61,356 nucleotides of DNA from JBDTVS01 sp040007095. GTDB lineage: Bacteria; Acidobacteriota; Vicinamibacteria; Vicinamibacterales; CAVVIG01. The notes beneath the pieces were generated by a model. That model was not told where the DNA came from. It worked only from the letters and a program-made list of their open reading frames with translations, and ran no database searches. Positions within the stretch are counted from its first letter, which is position 1. Every line of letters begins with the position of its first letter. The stretch lies in the NCBI GenBank assembly GCA_040007095.1, contig JBDTVS010000034.1, positions 1 to 61,356 on the forward strand, read 5' to 3'. Positions 33,510-41,116 of the stretch are shown here, in pieces. Made by a program: the position numbers and the translations under genes.

Positions 33510-33545
33510 GAGATATCCCTTGCTGGAGAAAAGTGGCTGGCCGGA

Positions 33546-34061
33546 CTACTTCAACAAATCCGCGACTTTGGCAATCCCTGCCTTCGCGCATGCGTCATCG
33601 GTTTCCTGACTGGACCCGGAGCTGCCCACGCCTCCGATCGTCTCGCCGCCAGCCTGGATGGGCACACCGCCGCCGAGCGCGAGGATCTCCGCGATGTCGC
33701 GCTGTGCGGCGAGCGGCGAATCGCCCGCCGTGCGTTTTTGAAACTCGATGGTCGTGGTGCGGAACATGAGTGCGGTATAGGCCTTGCGCCGCGCCATTTC
33801 GGCGGTCTGCGACGACGCCCGCTCGTCGCGCAGCAGCACCATGGTATGACCAGCGCGATCGACCACCACTGTCGAGGTGTTGAAGCCCTTCGACTTGCAT
33901 TCCGCGAGAGTGGCTTCGGCAATCGTCTTGGCCAGGGCGAGCGACAGGTTGCGCTGCATGACGACGCCTTGCGCCGCCGCGCCGGGCGCCCTCGTCCCGA
34001 CGACTATGCCCGCGAGCGCAGCCGCCGTCATCGATGTGCGAATCAACCTCATCGAAATCAT
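33546..34061 (-). CDS. Exported GlcG/HbpS-family heme-binding-like protein
   Basis: The protein has 171 residues (ATG 34061; ATG 34052 is an alternative). A signal peptide ends near GAAAQG. The GlcG/HbpS core is clear: LSLALAKTIAEATLAECKSK, VVVDRAGHTMVLLRDERAS, ARRKAYTALMFR and GGVPIQAGGETIGGVGSSGS. Members bind heme or small ligands and often sit beside PQQ or cytochrome genes. Here it is first in a two-gene operon with the PQQ/cytochrome c dehydrogenase, so it may assist heme or electron handling. The family is certain and the role is inference. Confidence 0.9.
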   Translation of the reverse strand: MISMRLIRTSMTAAALAGIVVGTRAPGAAAQGVVMQRNLSLALAKTIAEATLAECKSKGFNTSTVVVDRAGHTMVLLRDERASSQTAEMARRKAYTALMFRTTTIEFQKRTAGDSPLAAQRDIAEILALGGGVPIQAGGETIGGVGSSGSSQETDDACAKAGIAKVADLLK

Positions 34062-34213
34062 TTCGGAACCTCGCTGTCTGCGGATGTCGTGTCACCCAGG
34101 GCCGGCATGTGTTCTGCGAAACAGTCCGCCACTCGTCTCCATGAGCCGTCGGCCATCGCCATCAGCCATTGGAGCGTCTTCTGCCAGCGTGTAGTCGTGC
34201 CTCTCTCAAGAGA

Positions 34214-34247
34214 ACACCTTGGTGCGCTTTGTGGTTCCACTAACCCG
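34214..34247. repeat. Short CACAAAG-word remnant
   Basis: CACCTTGGTGCGCTTTGTGG followed by TTCC resembles one degraded arm of the CACAAAG family. The rest of 34062-34351 shows no gene. Confidence 0.35.
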
Positions 34248-34351
34248 CTACACCGCTGTCGAACCTGCTCTGGGGTTGGCCGGCGGCGCTGTAAAGGATG
34301 GATCAAAGCGTGGCACGGCGCAAAGAAATCGACACGAAGGAAATCCACGGC

Positions 34352-34380
34352 TTGTGACGCGGGCCGCTTGCACCTACAAT
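34352..34380 (+). promoter_or_regulatory. Sigma-70-type promoter, leaderless acyl-CoA ligase mRNA
   Basis: TTGTGA (34352-34357) and TACAAT (34375-34380) are separated by 17 bp. The ATG lies 7 nt after the -10 box, so transcription should start at or beside the start codon. Confidence 0.7.
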
Positions 34381-34387
34381 CCGCGCC

Positions 34388-36010
34388 ATGCACGGACTGA
34401 TGATGGACTTTCCCCTGACGCTCACGACTGTCCTGAGACGCGCCGAACAGGTCTTCCCGCGAAGGACAATCGTCACGCGCCGCGCGGACAAGTCGATTCA
34501 CCGATACACCTTCGCGGATTTCGCCGGCCGGACGCGCCGCCTGGCACGGGCCTTACAACAGCTCGGCGTCGGTCCAGGCGACCGCGTCGCGACGCTCGCG
34601 TGGAACAACTACCAGCACCTCGAAGCGTATTTCGCGATTCCACTGTCCGGCGGCGTGCTGCATACGTTGAACCTGCGGCTGCACCCCGACGAGATCAGCT
34701 TCATCGTCAACGACGCGGAGGATCAGGTCGTGCTCGTCGACGCGGCGCTGCTGCCGCTCTGGGAGAAGATCGCGGCCAAGGTTCGGGTGCGGCACACGAT
34801 CCTGATGGGCGCGACCGATGCCGGCGCGGCGGAGGGTCGCGGGATGATCGACTACGAAGATTTGCTGGGCGCTGCCGATTCGATCGAAGAGGCGCCCGAC
34901 CCGGACGAGCGCACAGCCGCCGCGATGTGTTACACGACCGGCACCACCGGAAGCCCGAAGGGCGTGCTCTATTCCCATCGCGCGCTGGTGCTCCATACGT
35001 TCGCCATTTCGCTGCCGGGCTGCTTCGGCATCAACGAGCGAGACGTCCTCCTGCCGGTCGTGCCGATGTTTCACGCCAACGCGTGGGGACTGCCGTATGC
35101 CGCGGCGATGATGGGGGCGGCGCTGGTGCTGCCCGGACCGCATCTGGATGCGGCCAGCCTGCTCGATCTGTTCGAACGAGAGCGGGTCACGCTGACGGCG
35201 GGCGTGCCGACCATCTGGATGAGCGTGCTGCAATGCCTTGATGCGAGCCCGGGAAAATACGATCTGGCCGCGCTCCACTCGATGGTCGTGGGAGGCGCCG
35301 CGATTCCGCAGGCCCTCATCGAAGCGTTCGAGCAGCGGCACGGCGTCCGGGTGGTTCACGCCTGGGGCATGACGGAGACGACGCCCCTCGGAACGGTATC
35401 GCGTCTCCCGCACGATATCGACGACGCCCCGGACGGGACGAAGTACCAGCATCGGGCGAAGCAGGGCCGGCCGGCCCCGTTCGTGGAGATCCGCGCGAGG
35501 AACGAGAACGGCCTGATCGCCTGGGACGGAGTGACCATGGGAGAGCTCGAAGTGCGGGGCCCCTGGGTGGCGGCGGCCTACTACAACCGCGACGACTGCG
35601 GCGACCGTTTCACCGACGACGGCTGGTTCAAGACCGGCGACGTTGTCACGATCGACGAGCGGGCGACGGTCAGCCTCCAGGATCGATCGAAAGACTTGAT
35701 CAAGTCGGGCGGGGAGTGGATCAGCTCGGTGGCGCTCGAGTCGGCGCTGATGGGCCACCCCGCGGTGGCGGAGGCCGCCGTGATTCCCGTCGCGTCCGCG
35801 AAATGGAGCGAGCGCCCGCTGGCCGCCATCGTGCTGAAGCCTGGCGCGGCGGTGTCGCCCGAGCAGCTTCGCACGTTTCTCCAGCCGCTCTTTCCAAGAT
35901 TCTGGCTGCCGGACGCCTTCGAGTTCATCGACGCGATTCCGCGCACCTCTGCGGGCAAGTTTCAGAAGGCGGCCTTGCGCGGCCGTTTCAAGGACTATCA
36001 GGTTCCCTGA
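34388..36010 (+). CDS. Long/medium-chain acyl-CoA ligase (AMP-binding)
   Basis: This 540-residue adenylate-forming enzyme has the P-loop YTTGTTGSPKGVLYSHRA, motif WGMTETTPLG for AMP binding, GWFKTGDVVTID, and the C-terminal catalytic Lys524 in RTSAGKFQK. It activates a carboxylic acid with ATP and then transfers it to CoA. The sequence is closest to the FadD3/AlkK-like class for medium or long chains. It starts from a well-formed promoter with no leader. Its 3' end overlaps a decayed Dam gene on the other strand by 13 bp. The acid substrate is not evident. Confidence 0.92.
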   Translation: MHGLMMDFPLTLTTVLRRAEQVFPRRTIVTRRADKSIHRYTFADFAGRTRRLARALQQLGVGPGDRVATLAWNNYQHLEAYFAIPLSGGVLHTLNLRLHPDEISFIVNDAEDQVVLVDAALLPLWEKIAAKVRVRHTILMGATDAGAAEGRGMIDYEDLLGAADSIEEAPDPDERTAAAMCYTTGTTGSPKGVLYSHRALVLHTFAISLPGCFGINERDVLLPVVPMFHANAWGLPYAAAMMGAALVLPGPHLDAASLLDLFERERVTLTAGVPTIWMSVLQCLDASPGKYDLAALHSMVVGGAAIPQALIEAFEQRHGVRVVHAWGMTETTPLGTVSRLPHDIDDAPDGTKYQHRAKQGRPAPFVEIRARNENGLIAWDGVTMGELEVRGPWVAAAYYNRDDCGDRFTDDGWFKTGDVVTIDERATVSLQDRSKDLIKSGGEWISSVALESALMGHPAVAEAAVIPVASAKWSERPLAAIVLKPGAAVSPEQLRTFLQPLFPRFWLPDAFEFIDAIPRTSAGKFQKAALRGRFKDYQVP

Positions 36011-36307
36011 TACACACCGCCGGACGCCCGGCGCGCCGCGGTCACAGATTGCGCGTCCCCATGATTTCGCGGGTCGCCGGTACACCTGATCCGACCCGGC
36101 GCGTCGAAGAACTCCACCTGGTAGCCGAGTCGCCGGTATAGCGTCCTCGATGCGGCTGGTGGCCCTGATTGACCAGCACACGGGACCGCGATGCCGGGCC
36201 AGCCATTCAGCCGTAGGCTGCTGATCTTCCCAGGAAAACCCTCCGCTCGCGTAGTGAGTGAATTGCACGTCGTACGGTGGGTCGGCGTAGACGAAGTCCG
36301 CGGGATC
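35998..36307 (-). pseudogene. Decayed DNA adenine methylase (Dam/D12 class) fragment
   Basis: On the minus strand one frame reads DPADFVYADPPYDVQFTHYA, then GGFSWEDQQ and AEWLARHRGPV, with the DPPY catalytic motif. A second frame continues LYRRLGYQVEFFDAPGRIRC, then TGD, and ends at a stop at 35998. The switch occurs near 36145-36155, so a frameshift separates the two halves. The N-terminal SAM-binding half (FxGxG) is missing. The remnant shows that a restriction-associated or orphan Dam enzyme was once here. Confidence 0.75.
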
Positions 36308-36414
36308 AGTGGGACCGCTTCGACGTCGGTCTGCGTGAAGACCCAGTGCTGACCCACGGCGACAGGCAAAAGGATATTGCTAATTGTCAAAGGCGGGCGC
36401 ATAATCAAATTCGA

Positions 36415-36430
36415 TTTTGAGTCATCAAAA
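36415..36430. promoter_or_regulatory. Inverted repeat before the Nramp gene, metal-regulator operator candidate
   Basis: TTTTGA-N4-TCAAAA lies in an AT-rich stretch (36373-36440) 9 bp before the start codon. A second weaker TCAAA/TTTGA pair (36405-36420) overlaps it. Placement would block transcription or translation. Confidence 0.5.
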
Positions 36431-36439
36431 TAATAGACA

Positions 36440-37783
36440 ATGGCAACCAAAATTACAGGAGCTGATCCATCCGACGGGTGGCGCCTTCCCCAAGGCAGCG
36501 TAAGTCTTCCTGAGGTTCACGGATCGATCGCCGTTCCGGCCGGCGCCGGATTCTGGCGCAAGGTGCTGGCGTTTGCCGGTCCCGGGTATCTGGTCGCCGT
36601 GGGCTACATGGATCCGGGAAATTGGGCGACCGACCTGGCGGGCGGCGCTCGGTATGGCTACACGCTCCTCAGCGTGATCATGCTTTCGAACTTCATGGCG
36701 ATTCTCCTGCAGGCGCTGGCGCTGCGTCTGGGAATCGCCAGCGGCCGGGATCTCGCGCAGGCCTGCCGCGACTCCTACTCGCGGCCAACGACCATCGCCT
36801 TGTGGATCCTGTGCGAAATCGCGATCGCCGCCTGCGATCTGGCCGAAGTCATCGGCGCCGCCATCGCCCTGAACCTTCTCTTCGGCCTGCCTCTCATCTG
36901 GGGCGTCTGCCTGACCGCGTTGGACGTGCTGGTTGTGCTGTTCCTGCAGCACAAAGGCTTCCGATATGTCGAGGCGCTGGTCATCGCGCTCATCGTGCTG
37001 ATCGCCGGATCGTTCGCGATCGAGCTGTGGCTGTCGAAGCCGGCGTGGGGGCCGGTCGCCCTGGGATTCATCCCGTCGCCGGAGATCCTGCAGGACAGCA
37101 ACATGCTCTATATCGCCATCGGCATCCTCGGGGCCACCGTGATGCCGCACAACCTCTACCTGCACTCGTCGATCGTGCAGACGCGCAAGTACCTCGACAC
37201 ACAGGACGGCAAAGCCGAGGCGATTCACTTCGCCACCATCGATTCGTCGTTCGCGCTGATGTTCGCACTGTTCATCAACGCCGCGATCCTGATCATGTCG
37301 GCCGCGGTCTTTCACGGCACCGGGCACGAGGCGGTCGCCGAAATCGGCGACGCGTATCAGCTGCTGTCGCCGCTGCTCGGCACCAAGATGGCGAGCATCC
37401 TGTTCGCCGTGGCGCTGCTCTGCTCGGGCCAGAACGCGACGCTGACAGGCACCCTGGCGGGCCAGATCGTGATGGAGGGCTTCATCAACCTGCGGCTGCG
37501 ACCCTGGCTTCGCCGGCTGATTACCCGTCTGATCGCCATCGTGCCGGCCGTCATCGTGATCATCCTCTATGGCGAAAGCGGAACCGGTCCGCTGCTGATC
37601 CTCAGCCAGGTCGTGCTGAGCTTGCAGTTGTCGTTCGCGGTGTTTCCGCTCGTCATCTTCACGAGCGATCGGCGCAAGATGGGTGCCTTCGCCAGCCCTC
37701 TGTGGCTGCAGGCGATCGCCTGGCCGGTCGCGATCGTGATCGCCGTGCTGAACGTGTGGCTGCTGTGGCAGACGTTCGCGTAA
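36440..37783 (+). CDS. mntH: Nramp-family divalent metal (Mn/Fe) transporter
   Basis: This 447-residue inner-membrane protein has eleven hydrophobic segments. The metal-site motifs are present: AGPGYLVAVGYMDPGNWATD in helix 1 (DPGN) and GATVMPHNLYLHSSIVQTR in helix 6 (MPH). It is a proton-coupled importer of manganese or iron. The N-terminus is longer than in E. coli MntH and polar. The AT-rich upstream region with an inverted repeat suggests control by a MntR/Fur-type regulator. A universal stress protein follows after a repeat-filled 297-bp gap. The gene symbol is by family similarity. Confidence 0.9.
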   Translation: MATKITGADPSDGWRLPQGSVSLPEVHGSIAVPAGAGFWRKVLAFAGPGYLVAVGYMDPGNWATDLAGGARYGYTLLSVIMLSNFMAILLQALALRLGIASGRDLAQACRDSYSRPTTIALWILCEIAIAACDLAEVIGAAIALNLLFGLPLIWGVCLTALDVLVVLFLQHKGFRYVEALVIALIVLIAGSFAIELWLSKPAWGPVALGFIPSPEILQDSNMLYIAIGILGATVMPHNLYLHSSIVQTRKYLDTQDGKAEAIHFATIDSSFALMFALFINAAILIMSAAVFHGTGHEAVAEIGDAYQLLSPLLGTKMASILFAVALLCSGQNATLTGTLAGQIVMEGFINLRLRPWLRRLITRLIAIVPAVIVIILYGESGTGPLLILSQVVLSLQLSFAVFPLVIFTSDRRKMGAFASPLWLQAIAWPVAIVIAVLNVWLLWQTFA

Positions 37784-37827
37784 CAACACCGACTCACGAG
37801 CTCTCCGATGATTTGCCGGGTGAACAC

Positions 37828-37855
37828 GCAACCACGAAAGCACGAAAACACGAAC
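37828..37855. repeat. CACGAAA-word repeat, single arm
   Basis: GCAACCACGAAAGCACG is followed by AAAACACGAAC. It is the reverse-orientation partner of 14935-14966 and lies 45 bp after the Nramp stop. Confidence 0.65.
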
Positions 37856-37892
37856 AAGCACACTAGAATCTGATGTCACGAGTTCGAGAACC

Positions 37893-38058
37893 CTAGCAGC
37901 CCCTGGTGAAAGTCCGTCGTCGCACCGAGGCGGGCGATGCGCCCGGATCGCCAGGCGCGAAACGCGAGAATACCGGGAGTATTTGAGCGTTGAGCAACGC
38001 CGCGAGGCGGGATGCAGCGCTCGCCGGATGCAGACGAACTCTTACCACGGGCTGCTAG
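37893..38058 (+). repeat. MITE-like dispersed palindromic element, copy 2
   Basis: The ends are CTAGCAGCCCCTGGTGAAAG and, inverted, CTAGCAGCCCGTGGTAAGAG, so the terminal repeats reach about 20 bp. The core of 156 bp matches copy 1 in length. It ends 22 bp upstream of the universal stress protein start and so forms its promoter region. Confidence 0.85.
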
Positions 38059-38080
38059 AACCGCGCCGCAGTTCTTCATC

Positions 38081-38503
38081 ATGTACAAACGGATCCTCGT
38101 CGCGATTGAGCACTCTGCGGCCGACCAGACCATCCTGGCGCACGTCAGCGAGCTGGCCCGGCTGACCGGCGCCGAGCTGCTGCTGGTGCACGTCGCGGAC
38201 GGCTGGGCTGCGCGCAACTTCGATCAGCTGCAGCTGCGGGAGTCGGAGGAAATGCACGAGGATCGCGCCTATCTCGACCAGCTACGGACCAACCTGGTCG
38301 AGCGCGGTTTTACCGTGCACACGAAGCTCGCGATGGGCGACCCGGCGACCGAGCTGATTCGAGCCACCGAGGAGCAGCACGTCGATCTCGTGGCGATGTC
38401 GACGCACGGCCACCGCTTCATCGCCGACGTCCTCCACGGCGCGACGGCCGACCGCGTCCGCCATCTCGTCAAGGTTCCGGTCCTGCTTCTGCGCGCGCAG
38501 TAA
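38081..38503 (+). CDS. Universal stress protein (UspA family)
   Basis: The protein has 140 residues from ATG 38081. It has the single Usp domain pattern: MYKRILVAIEHSAADQTILA, AELLLVHVAD, then the ATP-loop region VAMSTHGHRFIADVLHGATA and the closing HLVKVPVLLLRAQ. The G-x2-G-x9-G loop is only partly kept (HGHRF, LHGAT), so nucleotide binding is uncertain. It is a cytoplasmic stress-response protein. No ribosome-binding site is seen, and its upstream 22 bp are followed directly by MITE-like copy 2, which may carry its promoter. Confidence 0.9.
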   Translation: MYKRILVAIEHSAADQTILAHVSELARLTGAELLLVHVADGWAARNFDQLQLRESEEMHEDRAYLDQLRTNLVERGFTVHTKLAMGDPATELIRATEEQHVDLVAMSTHGHRFIADVLHGATADRVRHLVKVPVLLLRAQ

Positions 38504-38542
38504 GCTTCCATCCGACCGGTGATGCCGGGCCGCTCCGGCTGA

Positions 38543-38692
38543 GGCGAAGAGCGTCAGCCGATAAAGACCTCGATCGTCGAAAGCCTGAACGTGGTGCTCG
38601 AGAACGGCAAGTCGATTGTCGCCGCACAGTCGGCCGACCCGGTCAGCGACCGCCAGGTCACGCTCGAGGTCAAAGCAACGGTCCTGAGGTAG
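38543..38692 (+). pseudogene. 3' remnant of an unidentified gene
   Basis: A 49-codon open stretch reads KTSIVESLNVVLENGKSIVA, then AQSADPVSDRQVTLEVKATV, and ends LR-stop. The alternating polar/hydrophobic pattern looks like the last beta strands of an exported protein. An in-frame TGA precedes it and there is no start codon of its own, so it is probably a leftover of a deleted gene. Confidence 0.35.
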
Positions 38693-38706
38693 AGCCGGGA
38701 AGAAAT

Positions 38707-38763
38707 GGGGTGATGGGGCTCCATCACTTCGTTTCCTCCATCGTCCCATCACCCCATCACCCC
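38707..38763. repeat. GGGGTGATGGGG palindrome between convergent genes
   Basis: The left arm GGGGTGATGGGG (38707-38718) pairs with CCCATCACCCCATCACCCC (38745-38763). It lies just beyond the stop of the leftward exported-protein gene and could work as a bidirectional terminator, although no T-run follows. Confidence 0.6.
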
Positions 38764-38766
38764 ATC

Positions 38767-39813
38767 TCACCGTCCGTTCCTCTCCTCCGCTCGAGCCCCG
38801 TTGAGGATGTTCGTCATCGCGTAGTTGCCCTCGTGACACGCATATTCGGGCACCTGCGCCAGCCGATTGTCGACTCTCAGGCTGAGCGCTGCCGTCCACG
38901 GCCGTGAGAAGGTCGCCGGATCCTCGACGGTGACCTCGTAGCGGACCGTGGTCGCGTCCACGCGGCGGAATCGCTCGATGACATGAAGCGCTGCGCCGGC
39001 GCCGCGGTAATTCACACTGTTGATCGGGAAATTCGTGACGTCCACCACCAGTGTGTCGCCTTCCCAATGCCCCCGTGAGTCGCCGAAGTACGGCCGAATC
39101 CTTGGCGAGACGTGCGGTCCGCCGTTGATGGGAATCACGCGTACGTCGTGGATCATCTCGTAGCGCATCGCGACGAAGCCCTGGCCCTGCACGATCTGCG
39201 ACGTGTTGTTGTAAATCGTGGGGAAGATGACGTGCGGGAAGCCCCGCGTGATGCAGCGGTCGTACAGGTCCAACGCTTCCGGACCATCGAACGGACGGCG
39301 GCCGGACGTCCGCGCGTTGACCGCCATCGTCGATCGCTGACGGGCTTCGTCGTTCAGGAACGGGATCCGTCCATCGGCCGGGGCCACGATCACCGACGTG
39401 CGACGCGACGGCTTGCCGTGCTCGAGCCAGTGATTCGGCGGTCCGGTGCTGCCCCCTTCGGCGCCGCCGGCTCCCGCACGCGGTGCGATGAACTCTTCCT
39501 GGTCCACGTCAGCTTGACGCTGCGCCTGCGTCAGCCGCTGCGCAAATTCCTCCTCGGTGACGAATTCCCTCCCGGCAAACTGTTCAGGACGCTCGAACGG
39601 CACGCCCAGCTCATCGTCGGTCGTGAAGATCCCCGCGATGTCGGGATCGCCCCAGGGCGTGCGCGGCGCGGTCCACGGGCGATTCGCCTTCGAGGGTACG
39701 TTCGCGGCAGTCGCGCGCTGGCCGGCCATCGGCACGACTGTCAGCGCGACCGTCAGCGAAGAGACCAGTCCGACGATTGCGGTCACGCCGAGCGGCACGA
39801 AACATCGGTTCAT
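38767..39813 (-). CDS. Exported protein of an expanded Acidobacteria-type family, paralog A
   Basis: The protein has 348 residues from ATG 39813. A signal peptide is followed by PRTPWGDPDIAGIFTTDDEL. Family blocks shared with the next gene upstream are LYDRCITRG, IVQGQGFVAMRYEMIHDVRV, GDSRGHWEGDTLVVDVTNF and PEYACHEGNYAMTNIL near the C-terminus. No enzyme motif is recognised; the repeated aromatic and Asp pattern suggests a beta-rich periplasmic protein. The gap to the upstream paralog is 120 bp, so the two are probably a tandem duplication in one transcript. The function is unknown. Confidence 0.85.
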   Translation of the reverse strand: MNRCFVPLGVTAIVGLVSSLTVALTVVPMAGQRATAANVPSKANRPWTAPRTPWGDPDIAGIFTTDDELGVPFERPEQFAGREFVTEEEFAQRLTQAQRQADVDQEEFIAPRAGAGGAEGGSTGPPNHWLEHGKPSRRTSVIVAPADGRIPFLNDEARQRSTMAVNARTSGRRPFDGPEALDLYDRCITRGFPHVIFPTIYNNTSQIVQGQGFVAMRYEMIHDVRVIPINGGPHVSPRIRPYFGDSRGHWEGDTLVVDVTNFPINSVNYRGAGAALHVIERFRRVDATTVRYEVTVEDPATFSRPWTAALSLRVDNRLAQVPEYACHEGNYAMTNILNGARAEERNGR

Positions 39814-39933
39814 TCGATACCAACCTTTCACCACGGGCGCTCGCTCTGGCCTTCATCCTCAGTCCAGTGTCCGGGAAAACGCAGAGGTCGCAGAGCAGCC
39901 TCTCCGCTACGGGCCGTCGGGGGCAGATGCGCG

Positions 39934-40965
39934 TCATCGGCCACTATCGGGCGGGCTGCTCCGCGCGCGGGCCGCGCTGAGGATGTTCCGCAGTCCGTAG
40001 TTCCCCTCGTGGCAGGCGTATTCGAACATCCCGTAACCGGGGTCCCGCGTCAGGGGGAACCTCATCGTCCACGGCCGCGGCCATGTCTTGGGATCCGTCA
40101 CGACCACCTCGTAGTCGATCGTCTGCGGTCCGACGCGCGTGAAGCGCTCGACAAGGTGCAGGGCGTCGCTGTGGTAGATCGCCCGGCCGTTGGCGCCGAC
40201 GCCGGTCGTCCCGTTGAAGTTCGTGGTGTCGACGACAAGCGTCGTCCCCTCCCAATGTGCGCGCGAGTCGCCCATGTAGGTCCGAATCGCCGACGATACG
40301 TGCGGCCGGCCGTCGAGCGGGAAGACACGTACCTCGTGAATCATCTCGTTGCGCAGCGCGACATAGCCCGGCCCCTGCACGATCTCGTTGCCGGCGTTGT
40401 AGCCGACCGGCATCATGGAGCCGACGACGCCGCGTGTAATGCAGCGGTCGTAGACGCTGAGGTCCTCGGGGCCGTTGAACACGCCGCCGCCGTCGTTGTC
40501 GTAGTAGCGGCTGGCGGGAATGGCGGCGGTTCGCTGCTGCCCTTCTGGCGTCATGACCGGCATCCTGCCGTCGGGCGGATCGACGATGAGGGAGGTCTGC
40601 CGTTGCGGCAGCCCGCGCTCGCCCCAGTGTCCAGGACCGCCGGTATTTCCGGGCGGACCGCCCGCGGCGCGCGTGGCCACAAATTCCTCGTTGGCCGCAT
40701 CCGCCTGGCGCTTCGCCTGGGCCAGCCGCGCGGCGAACTCTTCGTCGGTGACGAGCGCCCGATCGCCGAGCTGCCGGGGACGCTCCTGAGGCACCCCCAT
40801 CATCGCGGTTCCGGGCCAGATGCCCTGAAGGTCCGGATCGCCCCAGGGCGTCCGAGGAACGGTGTAGTTGGATTTCTGGGCTTTTGGGGAGCCGGTGGCA
40901 CTCTGTGCCGCCACGAAAGCCGGCGCAGCCAACAGGACAGCAAGGGCGAGGAGTCGACGAGACAT
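39934..40965 (-). CDS. Exported protein of an expanded Acidobacteria-type family, paralog B
   Basis: The protein has 343 residues from ATG 40965, preceded by GGAGG; the frame extends to 41241 but that part lacks signal character. A signal peptide ends FVAAQS, then VPRTPWGDPDLQGIWPGTA. It shares LYDRCITRG-equivalent (VYDRCITRGV), IVQGPGYVALRNEMIHEVRV, GDSRAHWEGTTLVVDTTNF and EYACHEGNYGLRNIL with paralog A. The gene order and similarity indicate a recent tandem duplication. A more distant relative lies at 50789-51673. Confidence 0.86.
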   Translation of the reverse strand: MSRRLLALAVLLAAPAFVAAQSATGSPKAQKSNYTVPRTPWGDPDLQGIWPGTAMMGVPQERPRQLGDRALVTDEEFAARLAQAKRQADAANEEFVATRAAGGPPGNTGGPGHWGERGLPQRQTSLIVDPPDGRMPVMTPEGQQRTAAIPASRYYDNDGGGVFNGPEDLSVYDRCITRGVVGSMMPVGYNAGNEIVQGPGYVALRNEMIHEVRVFPLDGRPHVSSAIRTYMGDSRAHWEGTTLVVDTTNFNGTTGVGANGRAIYHSDALHLVERFTRVGPQTIDYEVVVTDPKTWPRPWTMRFPLTRDPGYGMFEYACHEGNYGLRNILSAARARSSPPDSGR

Positions 40966-41116
40966 TCCGAGTCCTCCGAGTTGAAGTGTATACGAGTGCC
41001 TGGTGGTTTCTCTCCGTTGAAGCAGTAGCACTTGATCCCGTTGTTGACCGCGATTCGCCGGCGCGACAACGGAGCGGCCGGTGGCAGTTCCGAGGAGACC
41101 GTCCACCAGCTGTCGT

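Noticed and set aside
39112..41028. A 638-codon open frame on the plus strand across the two exported paralogs
   Set aside because: The minus-strand genes there share conserved blocks with each other and have signal peptides; the plus frame has none.
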